From Bacteroidaceae bacterium (GTDB lineage Bacteria; Bacteroidota; Bacteroidia; Bacteroidales; Bacteroidaceae), in contig JAFZPZ010000107.1 of assembly GCA_017552435.1 (NCBI GenBank), forward strand, positions 1 to 47,732: DNA of 47,732 nt, read 5' to 3'. Numbering within the stretch: position 1 is the stretch's first letter; every line of letters begins with the position of its first letter. A model generated the notes under the pieces. That model was not told the origin of the DNA. It saw only the letters and a list, made by a program, of their open reading frames with translations, and made no database searches. This document shows, piece after piece, positions 33,695 through 42,900 of this stretch. Both the position numbers and the translations under genes were made by a program.

Positions 33695-34477
33695 ATGATT
33701 GTATTTTGCATCATAGAAAAGGTCAGGAGATACATCCTCATGTTCATCCTGCTTTGCCCGACTTTGTTCATCTTTCCAGCTGCGGCACAGACGACAGGGA
33801 TAGACATCCCATTCTCTGTAAAAAAGAAGATTGAGCAGATTCTCTATCGACGAGGGTATGCTGTGTCGTACAACAAGGATACTAAGACACCCAACTGGGT
33901 GGCTTGGCACCTAGCGACAGCACATTTGGAGGGTGATGCCCCACGACCCAATGCAGGCGCTTTTCACGAGGATGCAGAAGTGCCGGCGCCCAGGGCAAAC
34001 AACGAAGATTACAAAGGGAGCGGTTGGAGTCGCGGACATATGTGTCCTGCGGGTGACAACAAATGGGATAGCACAGCAATGTACGAGTCTTTTTTGCTCA
34101 CGAACGTATGTCCTCAGAGTGTCAATCTCAATAGCGGAGTTTGGAACCAAATCGAGATCTCTTGCAGGCAATGGGCTGCGAAATATGGTGGACTTGATAT
34201 CGTTTGTGGTCCTATCTACTTCAATCAGGAACACGATACGATAGGCGCAAACAGAGTTGTCGTACCCGAAGCCTTCTTCAAAGTCGTGCTATGTCTGCAA
34301 GATAAACCTAAAGGAATTGGATTCATTTGTAGGAACATGAATGAGAATAAGAAAAAGGAAGCCTATGTGCACTCTATCAATCAGATAGAGCGCATCACCG
34401 GCTACACTTTCTTCCCTCATCTGGATCCGCTTGTTTCGGAACAGGTTAAAAGCAGAGGCAACCTCAAAGAGTGGTGA
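33695..34477 (+). CDS. Secreted DNA/RNA non-specific endonuclease (NUC1 family)
   Basis: Up to 260 residues. The catalytic motif is SRGHMCPAGDNKW, with histidine as general base and the RGH core conserved; the usual Asp before RGH is Ser here, a variant also met in Bacteroidetes members. Later segments FLLTNVCPQSVNLNSGVWNQ supply the metal-binding Asn. An N-terminal hydrophobic stretch (MFILLCPTLFIFPAAAQ) indicates export, so it would degrade extracellular nucleic acid. The start is uncertain: 33695 keeps the basic EKVRR before the hydrophobic core, while 33740 starts directly at it. It stands apart from the SPFH operon by 249 bases. Confidence 0.88.
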   Translation: MIVFCIIEKVRRYILMFILLCPTLFIFPAAAQTTGIDIPFSVKKKIEQILYRRGYAVSYNKDTKTPNWVAWHLATAHLEGDAPRPNAGAFHEDAEVPAPRANNEDYKGSGWSRGHMCPAGDNKWDSTAMYESFLLTNVCPQSVNLNSGVWNQIEISCRQWAAKYGGLDIVCGPIYFNQEHDTIGANRVVVPEAFFKVVLCLQDKPKGIGFICRNMNENKKKEAYVHSINQIERITGYTFFPHLDPLVSEQVKSRGNLKEW

Positions 34478-34585
34478 GGAACGAGGCCAAGCATCGCCAC
34501 TGGTATGAAGAGAGCATTGAGCGGGAGTTTATTGGAATGAGTAAAAAAAACGACCTCGCGATGTACAGGAAAATCGCAGAATTGT

Positions 34586-35512
34586 ATGGAAAATCCTTGG
34601 TTAAACATTTCATGGTCAAATACTATTGCTGAATGCGATAAAAATCATAAAATTATCATTGGTTCTGGGAAAGGCAAAAAAGAAGTACTTTTTGGATCCT
34701 CAGAATATGTAGATTTCATTAACAGAAACGATAAAGACAAGAACGGGAAAGACGTAAATAACCCCGTTAAACTGTCTTTTGACTGTCTTCCAGAACCTTT
34801 TTATGGAGACCCCAAAAGTAATGTGTATTGTTTATGTATGAATCCTGGTGAACCTGATCCAGATTTCAACAAAGATAATGATGAAAAAGGAGGATATAGA
34901 TATCAAACGTATTGTCAAGCTATGCTTAATCACCAGCCACAACCCAAAGATCTAATCTATAATGGAAATTTTATTGAAAGTAATAAAGTTGAATATAATA
35001 AGGCCCTTGCTTTAATATTGAAAAATCTAAAGGCTTATAAAAAAAGACATAATAATTTCCTCCCAAGGCCTCATTTAGGAGATACATGGCAAAGAGAAGT
35101 TTGGAAACAATTGAAAGAAAAACTGGGGGATGAACCTAAGATATTTAGTATAGAATTTTTCCCCTACCATTCTACAAGTGGATTCGTTTTCCCCAAAGAC
35201 TTGCCATCTTACAAATATCGCAACGAGCTCATCAAGGAAGCTATGGACAAACACAAGCTAATTATAATAATGAGAAACCGAGATCAATGGTATGAGATTG
35301 AAAATGATGATGATATAAACGGATTAGGTCCAAGACTCAAACGATATGCAAATAAAGTTTTCCTAAGAAATTCGCAAAGAGTATGGCTAACACCAGGTAA
35401 TTTCTGCTGGGAAATACCAGAAAAACAAGACAATACAAAGTTTCTCTGTGTTCCATATGCAGAACCTTGGGCATGTCACAGTGTTGAAGACATAATAGCA
35501 AAGTTTAAATAA
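34586..35512 (+). CDS. Hypothetical protein, possibly uracil-DNA glycosylase-like fold
   Basis: 308 residues, no export signal, AT-rich codon use like its neighbours. The segment VYCLCMNPGEPDPDF at residues 80-94 recalls the GxNPG motif of the uracil-DNA glycosylase superfamily, and IEFFPYHSTSG near residue 190 plus VWLTPGNF near 280 could be the later active-site strands. This is a weak likeness and not a firm assignment. It is followed 13 bases later by a small acidic protein gene, so the two may be a pair. No promoter was recognised. Confidence 0.6.
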   Translation: MENPWLNISWSNTIAECDKNHKIIIGSGKGKKEVLFGSSEYVDFINRNDKDKNGKDVNNPVKLSFDCLPEPFYGDPKSNVYCLCMNPGEPDPDFNKDNDEKGGYRYQTYCQAMLNHQPQPKDLIYNGNFIESNKVEYNKALALILKNLKAYKKRHNNFLPRPHLGDTWQREVWKQLKEKLGDEPKIFSIEFFPYHSTSGFVFPKDLPSYKYRNELIKEAMDKHKLIIIMRNRDQWYEIENDDDINGLGPRLKRYANKVFLRNSQRVWLTPGNFCWEIPEKQDNTKFLCVPYAEPWACHSVEDIIAKFK

Positions 35513-35525
35513 TAATTAGGTTTCA

Positions 35526-35813
35526 ATGTACACATTAGATTACATCAAGTCACTCCATATTGATTTGGAAACATGGAACAACGGTCCTGGAACCCTTGTT
35601 GAAGAGGATCATTATTATTTGGCTGATTATTTCGATGACGAGCAACTGGAACCGTTGATGGATCATGATGATGAACTCAAAGACTTTCTGGATGGTATCG
35701 AGGCGTTGATAAAAGATGACATCTGTATCGGTTGCATCAAGTGCTTCACCGTCAAGAACGCTGACGGCCACATCGTCGGAGAAGTGGAGCCGTACTATTA
35801 CGGTTGGTCATGA
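35526..35813 (+). CDS. Small acidic hypothetical protein
   Basis: 95 residues, very acidic (YYLADYFDDEQLEPLMDHDD), with a CIGCIKC cluster at about residues 72-78 and an aromatic end EPYYYGWS. No family recognised. It follows the previous gene by 13 bases and is followed by a strong hairpin, so it ends a transcription unit. The acidic character would suit an immunity or inhibitor protein, but nothing confirms that. Confidence 0.6.
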   Translation: MYTLDYIKSLHIDLETWNNGPGTLVEEDHYYLADYFDDEQLEPLMDHDDELKDFLDGIEALIKDDICIGCIKCFTVKNADGHIVGEVEPYYYGWS

Positions 35814-35829
35814 AAAAAGCATGAAAAAA

Positions 35830-35863
35830 GCAGGTGGAAGGACTCGTGTGTCCCTCCACCTGC
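35830..35863 (+). terminator. Strong hairpin after the acidic protein gene
   Basis: GCAGGTGGA (35830-35838) pairs with TCCACCTGC (35855-35863) and is extended inward by four more pairs after a mismatch. Only a weak T content follows, so termination efficiency is uncertain. Confidence 0.55.
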
Positions 35864-35936
35864 GATGTTATTGATGTGATGTGGCGGTTATTGCTCTACG
35901 ATGAAAACGTGCAGTACAATAAAATAAATAATATGT

Positions 35937-36074
35937 GGAAAAAGTCCCAAATATTATACTATTTTTAAAGGAAAAGTCCCGATTATAATCTTTAATTTGA
36001 GGAAAAAGTCCCAAATATTATACTATTTTTAAAGGAAAAGTCCCGATTATAATCTTTAATTTGAGGAAAAAGTC
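35937..36074. repeat. 64-bp tandem repeat, two copies plus a partial third
   Basis: Copies at 35937-36000 and 36001-36064 appear identical; a third begins GGAAAAAGTCCC at 36065. Each copy itself holds GGAAAAAGTCCCAAAT and GGAAAAGTCCCGAT as two diverged halves. It directly precedes the ATPase remnant. Confidence 0.9.
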
Positions 36075-36136
36075 CCGATTTTTTGCATAATCATAATAAT
36101 AATCGTATATATGCAGCCGAACTACGAAACATAGTT

Positions 36137-36280
36137 ATGCTTTACAGGAAGTTCACAAGTCGTATAGAAGAGTTCCTGCAAAAGGAACCACAAAAGATTA
36201 TGCTGGTAAATGGAGCCAACCAGTCCGACAAGACCGCGGGTGGTGCGGATCTTGTCATTCCTGAGATTAAACTATTGTGA
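36137..36280 (+). pseudogene. N-terminal remnant of a DUF4143/AAA_14-like ATPase
   Basis: The residues LYRKFTSRIEEFLQKEPQKI followed by MLVNGANQSDKT match the usual start of Bacteroidetes AAA_14 ATPases, which read NGARQ-x-GKT at the P-loop. Here Arg became Asn and the glycine before Lys became Asp, so ATP binding is probably lost. The frame stops after 47 codons where the family runs to about 400. Identity rests on the short N-terminus only. Confidence 0.5.
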
Positions 36281-36412
36281 ATAAGACAATACATTAATTT
36301 ATGCCATCGTCTTGGCATTATGCTGGGTATATTCGATTATCTGGAAGGGCAATGAGTAACCGTATGCCAATAGAACAGATATGACATACGTCCCTCCACC
36401 ATTAGTTTTTGA

Positions 36413-36471
36413 TGTTTGAAAACACTTTATTTGTTTAATATTTAGTGTTTGCAAACATTTTATTATCTTTG
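36413..36471 (+). promoter_or_regulatory. Promoter with two TGTTTG(C/A)AAACA operator-like sites, no intact gene
   Basis: TGTTTGAAAACA (36413-36424) and the perfect palindrome TGTTTGCAAACA (36446-36457) lie 33 bases apart, three helical turns, ahead of the -7 box TATCTTTG (36464-36471). The frame that follows at 36499 is only 23 codons, so the regulated gene has been lost. Confidence 0.55.
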
Positions 36472-36638
36472 CGGCGAATAACAATAAAAGCTTAAAGTAT
36501 GGAAGAACAGATCGGCTATCTTATTAGTGCAGGCACCATCCAGCGATTCGCATTCTCCAATTCTGCCTAATGCCAGACCACCTGCATGCTGTGATACATG
36601 TGACGAAGGTGATGGATACGAGTATCCGCAGGAACTGG

Positions 36639-39600
36639 TCAGTAACGGGAATTGAACATGAGTTTTTTCCCACCACGGATATAGATGGTGCCCGGCTGGA
36701 GAGTGGTTACTCTGCGGCCCATCAGGTCAAAGACTGCATCTGAATGTTCAATGTTCAATGTTGAATGTTCAATGGTCTCTATGCCATCGATGATCTCATC
36801 CGTGAGGTCACCCACAATCGTGCCATACTCTGCCCATCTCGATGCCTTATATTTGTCAACAGCACTGGCATAGACGTGAATGGTGGGCTTGCTATTGAAG
36901 ACATAGTCCGAGAGAGTCGGAGGCGTGAGGGCCTTGACGTATGCATCCTTGACGGGAGAATTGTAGAAGACGCCCTGGCTTATCGTCTTGACTTTCTTGC
37001 CGATAATAACCGTCGTGAGCATGTCGCACCCGCCAAAGGCTTCGAGACCAATCGAAGCTACGGCATCGGGAATCTCCATCATCTTGAGACCCGAGAACCT
37101 GAAGGCTCTGTCTTCTATCTTGTTAAGCTTCTGAGGCAGGCGCATAGAGATGAGTTTCTTGAAGCCATCGAATGCATAAGCGCCCATGACATTCAGAGTG
37201 GTAGTATAACTCTGATAGTACGGGTAACTGGCAGTCACGATTTTGGCTTCCGAAAGGTCTATCGACGCCAAATTGTTCTCCCCAATGAGTTTGCGCAGAT
37301 ACTTTATGTCCCTTCCATTTATGCTGCCGCTGATGGTAGCCTTGATGGCATTGGCCGACAGAGAATCGGAGAGGACGCCCGCTTTCGGCATGACCACGTA
37401 CTCCGACCCTTCGCCCGATTTTGTAATTTCGTGCAGGGAGCCGTCGGCATCAAGGGAGTAAAGAGTGAAGAGTGAAGAGTGAAGAATCGAGGAGGGGATG
37501 CAGAAGTGCTTCGAGTTGGCGGCATACTGGAGGTTGCCAAACTCATCAAGCAGCATGAAGCCCATGCCGCCTTCACCCTCCAAAGCATAGAGGCTGTCGG
37601 CCCGCAGGTAGGTATAGGAGGAAGGTGCACATGCTCCGGGCAAATAGCTGGTGAACTGACCCACGTCGCCACATTGTCCTACCTGGTCGGAATCGCGACG
37701 CTTCTGCCCGGCTGTCGTGAGGAACCCAGTCGTAAGCACATAATCGACGCGATCCTCTATGAAAAGTATCTCGCGATTCTTGGTCGGATACTTGGAAATC
37801 TCGGCCAACGTCTTGTCTATATCAGCCTGTTTGACCGTCATTGTATGAGCGCCATAATCATTGACGGTATAGTTCGTGAGCGGTTCGAAGAAACCCCATA
37901 TCCGGAAGAAGTCGGTAAGGTCCTCCTGTGCTATCTCGCAGACCTTGCGGACGAACTTCAAACAACCCGTGTTAGAGCCATACAGCGTCATCGGGTCTTC
38001 GCGCAGGGCCTTGAAAAGGGTCGGATAGAATGAGATATTCTTCTGCGCCAAATGATAGTAGAGGTAGAGCTGCCAATACATGCGCATCTGGCTCTCGAGC
38101 GAACGGGTAAAGAACGGTTCGTGCCGAGCATACTCGTCCATAACAGTCGTGAGGGCATTTCCGCGCGACGCGACCAGCCCATCGTGGAACCGGATGAAGT
38201 TGGAGAAGAGGTTATTGCTGACCTCGGTACCGCCTTCTACGGTAATGGCCCCTTGATTGTTATGGCCGCACTCATGTGCAGCGCACCAATCGTCGAAGTC
38301 TGCAGTACGACTGACATCGAACGAGCTTCGGACGCAACCCAAGGAATTGTAGGCTGTCCTGAAGGATGCGGAATTGGCAAAGCCACCATCGGTTTCCTCG
38401 CCCTCGATGGCGAAGTTGGGATTATTGTAATAGAGGGGGAACACGGCGTCACCACCAGAAAGGTAGAAGGGTGCTCCTGTCCGATTGCCCGATGCCACAG
38501 ATTCACTGATGCCCATGAGTTCTTTCTCCCACACAGTCAGGCTGTCGAACCAGGCAATGCTCTTGTCGATGGTGGAAGGCCAGACAGTCTTGTAGGTGCT
38601 CGTCTTGAAATTGAAGAGCGACTGCCCGCCCCTGACGGTAAACCTTTCGTGTGTGGCAGCCTTCAGGATTGCCTTGTAGTCGCTGTCGCTCTTTCTGCTT
38701 ACATCATAATAGCCGTTCACTACCCCACCCTCGATGTGAATCTTTATCTCGGGCCACTCGCTTAGGGTCTTGTTCATCGACTTCGTGTCGGCAGTATAGA
38801 TAACATAAAAGAGTGCGTCTTGCTGGCCGTCCACGATGTTCAAACCCTTCTTGAGCATCTTGCCCTGTTTGGCACTCGACACCAAATCGTTTCCGGCACA
38901 GCCCGCGATGTAGAGGGTTGTCCCTGTTGGCACATCCGAATCCACAAAGACATAGAGGGGGTCGTAGCCCGTCGTGTAGATGCCGGTCGGGTTGCCCATA
39001 TAGGAACCTCCTGTGCTCTTGAGCTTGCTGTTCCAGTAGCTCGCATCGCTGTAGGGTTTGTAGCTGTGGATGCGGAAGTCCTGCTCGTACTTTGCCCAAG
39101 TCTCGTTCTTCAACTTCAGGGCAATGGGAATCATGTATGAAGGCATTCCGCCATCGGTCAAAGACAGAGTCAGCTCTTCGTCGCTCATGCCCTTGTATTC
39201 AGCTTTCAGCTGGGTACAGGCCGCATCCTCGAACCATGTGCTTGCTTTCTCGTTGACAATAGCACTGGAGTCTGTTTCCTCCTCAGGATAGTAGTTCTCC
39301 AACTTCCCGACAAGGGAGCCGTACTGGTTCCACGTAGAAGCCTTGTAATCGGCCAACGCGCTCGAATAGACGCGAATAGTAGGGCTGGCTGTGAAGATAT
39401 ATGCTGCCAGCGCAGGCGGTGTCTTGGGTTTCACAAAGGCGTTCTTGATGGAAGAAGAGTTGTAGAACACCGCCTGGTCGAACTTCGACACTCTGCTGCC
39501 GATGACGACCTTGGTCAGAGAACTGCAATCGGCAAAGGCGGCACCTCCCAGATGAGTCACCGTATTGGGAATATCGACCTGGGTGATGCCTGTCTTCGAG

Positions 39601-39965
39601 AAAGCATATCTGCCGATGTCTGTAATTGTGGTCGGCAAAGTTATGGCGATAAGTTTGGAGCAATCGGCGAACATATAGTCGCCAATCACATCGTTCGACG
39701 TCGTATAATTCTCGTTGTAGGCCACGCCGCCACTCACAATCCTGACTTCCGACAAGTCAAGTCTCGACACCTTCCCTCCGTTTATCTGTTCGCGGAGGAA
39801 CTTGACATCGCTGCCGTTGATGAAGCCCGTCAGTTTGATTTGCTTTCCGGTCGTTCCCATGAGCGAGGATAGTGTACCAGCCTTCTCCACATGAATTGTG
39901 TCTGCCGACCATACGTTTGCAGTAAAAAGGCAGACAATGCCGAGCAACAAGAATCTGAACATCAT
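36639..39965 (-). CDS. M60-like peptidase with flanking leucine-rich repeats, paralogue 3
   Basis: 1108 residues with a signal peptide (MMFRFLLLGIVCLFTANVWS). N-terminal LRR_5 repeats (residues about 60-190), a central M60-like (enhancin/mucinase-type) domain, then more LRR_5 repeats near 870-1040. The zinc motif is HECGH at 564-568 with the third ligand probably E577. M60-like enzymes of gut bacteria cut mucin-type glycoproteins, so a role on host mucus is likely. The tail FDLMGRRVTTLQPGTIYIRG resembles a T9SS sorting end. The linker before it (IETIEHSTLNIEHSD) is encoded by GAATGTT/CAATGTT heptamers, and SSILHSSLFTLYSLD comes from AAGAGTG heptamers. Third of three tandem paralogues with gaps of about 33 bases. 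Confidence 0.88.
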   Translation of the reverse strand: MMFRFLLLGIVCLFTANVWSADTIHVEKAGTLSSLMGTTGKQIKLTGFINGSDVKFLREQINGGKVSRLDLSEVRIVSGGVAYNENYTTSNDVIGDYMFADCSKLIAITLPTTITDIGRYAFSKTGITQVDIPNTVTHLGGAAFADCSSLTKVVIGSRVSKFDQAVFYNSSSIKNAFVKPKTPPALAAYIFTASPTIRVYSSALADYKASTWNQYGSLVGKLENYYPEEETDSSAIVNEKASTWFEDAACTQLKAEYKGMSDEELTLSLTDGGMPSYMIPIALKLKNETWAKYEQDFRIHSYKPYSDASYWNSKLKSTGGSYMGNPTGIYTTGYDPLYVFVDSDVPTGTTLYIAGCAGNDLVSSAKQGKMLKKGLNIVDGQQDALFYVIYTADTKSMNKTLSEWPEIKIHIEGGVVNGYYDVSRKSDSDYKAILKAATHERFTVRGGQSLFNFKTSTYKTVWPSTIDKSIAWFDSLTVWEKELMGISESVASGNRTGAPFYLSGGDAVFPLYYNNPNFAIEGEETDGGFANSASFRTAYNSLGCVRSSFDVSRTADFDDWCAAHECGHNNQGAITVEGGTEVSNNLFSNFIRFHDGLVASRGNALTTVMDEYARHEPFFTRSLESQMRMYWQLYLYYHLAQKNISFYPTLFKALREDPMTLYGSNTGCLKFVRKVCEIAQEDLTDFFRIWGFFEPLTNYTVNDYGAHTMTVKQADIDKTLAEISKYPTKNREILFIEDRVDYVLTTGFLTTAGQKRRDSDQVGQCGDVGQFTSYLPGACAPSSYTYLRADSLYALEGEGGMGFMLLDEFGNLQYAANSKHFCIPSSILHSSLFTLYSLDADGSLHEITKSGEGSEYVVMPKAGVLSDSLSANAIKATISGSINGRDIKYLRKLIGENNLASIDLSEAKIVTASYPYYQSYTTTLNVMGAYAFDGFKKLISMRLPQKLNKIEDRAFRFSGLKMMEIPDAVASIGLEAFGGCDMLTTVIIGKKVKTISQGVFYNSPVKDAYVKALTPPTLSDYVFNSKPTIHVYASAVDKYKASRWAEYGTIVGDLTDEIIDGIETIEHSTLNIEHSDAVFDLMGRRVTTLQPGTIYIRGGKKLMFNSRY
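36742..36776. repeat. Heptamer tandem repeat, unit GAATGTT/CAATGTT, inside an M60 gene
   Basis: GAATGTT, CAATGTT, CAATGTT, GAATGTT, CAATGGT. The first 33 bases equal 7320-7352 base for base, including the two G-variant units. Confidence 0.85.
37461..37488. repeat. Heptamer tandem repeat, unit AAGAGTG, inside an M60 gene
   Basis: AAGAGTG three times and AAGAATC. A one-base variant lies at the same place in paralogue 1 (44182-44209) but not in paralogue 2. Confidence 0.8.
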
Positions 39966-39999
39966 AGCTTTTAAAATGAGGAGTGAAGAATGAAGATTC

Positions 40000-42900
40000 T
40001 TACTTAATCATGAACTTTTTCCCGTCACGGATGTAGATGGTGCCAGGCTGGAGAGTTGTAACTCTGCGGCCCATCAGGTCATAGAAAGCCCCATTCTCCT
40101 GTCCTTCAAATTCATTTTGAATTTTGAATTTTGACTTTTGAATTTCTTCAATGCCATCTACCATTTCGTCCGTCAGGTCGCCTACAAGGGTGCCGAACCT
40201 CTCCCAATTGGCTGCCTTGTATGCATCAAGTGCACTTGCATAGACGTGAATGGTGCGATTCTTGCCAGAGAAGAGGTAGTTGCTCTCACCATTCAGTGTC
40301 GGTGGCGTGAGCGGCTTGACGTAGGCTTCCTTGATGTTGCCCGAGCCGTAGAACACGCCCTGGTCCATTGACTTGACGCTCTTGCCGATAATTACCGCCG
40401 TCAGCGAAGTGCAGTATGCAAAGGCATCACCACCGACGGATGTCACCTTGTCGGGAATCTCTATGAAGCTGAGTCCGGAACCGGAGAAGGCGGTCGAGCC
40501 AATCGTAGTGAGCGTCTGGGGCAGCCTCATGACGGAAAGTTTCTTGATGTTCTGGAAAGTGGCGTTGGCGATGGAAGTGGTACGAGCCTGTTCGAGATCA
40601 ATGGATTGAAGGTTCTCTTTGTTGATGAGCTGCTTCATGTAGTTGATGTCCGTTGTATTGATCGGGCCGCTGACGATAAGTTTGATGACTTGGTCGTTCT
40701 TAAGCATTGACCTGAGTCTTCCTGCAACGGACAGCTCGACGTACTCTGTGCCGCTGCCTGCCTTGGTGACTTCGCGCAACAATCCGTCCGCATCGTAAGA
40801 ATAGATGGTGAAATCACGACCAACGCTCGTTGGGATGCAGATATTCTTGGCGTTGGAAGCATACTTTAAATTGCCTTCCGCATCGAGCATGAGGAAGCCC
40901 AAGCCGCCAGTTCCCTCCATCGCATAGAGAGAGTCGGATATGAAATAGACATACTCCGAAGGCTCGCAGCCTCCAGGCAGATAACTGGTGAACTGACCGA
41001 GTTCGCCGTACTGGCCAACCTTGTCGGAGCCATTGCGTTTCTTGCCTGCCGCCTGGAGGAAGCCTGTGGAAAGCACATAGTCGGCGCGGTCCTCCACAAA
41101 GATAATCTCGCGATTCTTCACAGGATATTTGCCAATAATGGCTTTTGTGGAATTGATGTTGGCCCTTGTGACAGCAATGGGATGCGAGCCGTAATCTTCA
41201 ATCTTGCTTCCGCTCTTTATCGGTTCGAAGAAGCCCCAAATGTCGAAGAATTCGGTGAGGTCTTCCTGAGCTATTTCACAGACCTTACGGACGAACTTCA
41301 GGCCGCCGTTATTGTTGTTTGAGGTGTTGTAAAGCGACAGCGGGTCTTTGCGCAATGCCTTGAATAGATCGGGATAGAACGAGGTGTTCTTCTGTCCCAG
41401 GTGGTAGTAGAGGTACAGGTCCCAGTAGAAACGCAGACGGCTGTTCACGTCTCTGTAGTAGAAAGGTTCGTGACGGGCAAACTCATTCATCACGGTGGAA
41501 AGCGCAGAACCATTGGAGCTGTTGAGGCCGCCAAGGTAGCAGACGAAGTTAGAGAACAGATTGTTCGATGCTTCCGTACAGCCTTCCACGTTGATGGTCT
41601 GCTGGTTGTTGTGGCCACACTCATGTGCTGCGCACCAGTCGTCCATCTGCGAGTTGGTGGCATCCAGGCAGTTCCTGATGCAGGCGATGCTGTTGTAGCT
41701 GGTTCTGTAGGGTACCGAGTTGGCATAACCGGCATCGCTTTCTTCGCCTTCGATGGCGAAATTCGGGTTGTTGTAGTAGAGAGGATAGATGGCCTCGCCG
41801 CCTGTCAGGTACCAGGGATAGCCGGCCTTCTTGCCAGTTGCAACCTCCTCGGTCATACCCATTATATTCTTCTCCCAAACGGCTACGCTGTCGAACCAGG
41901 CAATACTCTTGTCCATTTTAGCAGCAGTCGTGAATACTTGCTTAAAGGAAGCGGTCTTGAGGTGATAAAGCGAGTGTCCGCCTCTGACAGTAAAGCGGTT
42001 CAGCTTGGCAGCCCTCAGGATTTTCAGGAAATCGGTGGAGGTGTGGAAATTGACATCATAATAGCCGTTCACCTTGCCGCCTTCTACGTGTATCTTCATC
42101 TCCGGCCATTCGCTCAGGGTCTTCTTCATGCTCTTCGTGTCGGCAGTATAGACGATGTAATAGAGCGCATTCTTCGTTCCGTCGATGATATTGAGACCCT
42201 TCTCCAGCCTCGTTCCCGTCTGGGCGCTATAGATGAGCTGGTTCTCTACACAGCCTGTGAAGTACAAAGTTGCGTCGCTGGGAACATCTGCATCCACGAA
42301 GACATAGATCTCGTCGCCGTCGTTCTCGGCATAGATACCTGTTGGGTTGCCCATGTAGGAGCCGCCCGAAGCCATCATTTTATTGTTCCAGTAGCTTGCA
42401 TCGCTGTATGCCTTGTAGCTGTGGATGCGGAAGTCCTGCTCGTAGGCTGCCCAGGTTCCGTTCTTCACCTTCAGGGCTGTGGTTATCATCAGCTCCGGCA
42501 TCCCCACTGCCGTCATGGCTGCGGTCAGTTCCTCGTCGCTCATAGCCTGGCACTCGGGCTTCAGCTGGGTGCAGGCTGTGTCTTCAAAGAAGTTGCCGCT
42601 CAAGGTCTTGGCGATGGTATTGGGGTCAGCCTCCATCGCATAGTAATTCTCCAGACCTCCCACAATAGTGCCAAAGTCTTTCCAACCGGATACCTTGTAG
42701 TCGGCCACAGCTCCCGTATAAACATAGATTTTGGGGCTCGACGAGAACAGATAGGCTGGTACGCTGGGAGGTGTGACAGGCTTCACGTAGGCTGTCTTGA
42801 CAGCAGAGCTGTAGAAGACGCCTTGGTTTAATACTTTCACCTTCTTGCCGATGACGACCGTTTCCAGCGAACCGCAATAGGCAAAGGCATCACCGCCAAT

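Larger units (their letters stand above)
35864..36638. other. Decayed intergenic DNA with gene remnants
   Basis: No intact gene. It holds a 64-bp tandem duplication (35937-36064), an ATPase fragment (36137-36280), a promoter with a TGTTTGCAAACA palindrome, a 23-codon open frame from the ATG at 36499, and a possible transposase scrap at 36570-36638. This looks like accumulated remains of mobile or accessory genes. Confidence 0.6.

Noticed and set aside
34474-34632. A GTG-started 52-codon frame (with HWYEESIEREFIG) between the nuclease and the next gene
   Set aside because: It reads plausibly and overlaps the nuclease stop, but it also overlaps the following gene start, has no known family, and could be a remnant; support is too thin to list it as a gene.
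41401-42831. A 476-codon plus-strand open frame opposite an M60 gene
   Set aside because: Antisense shadow; similar long frames appear opposite the sister paralogues, as expected from shared codon bias.
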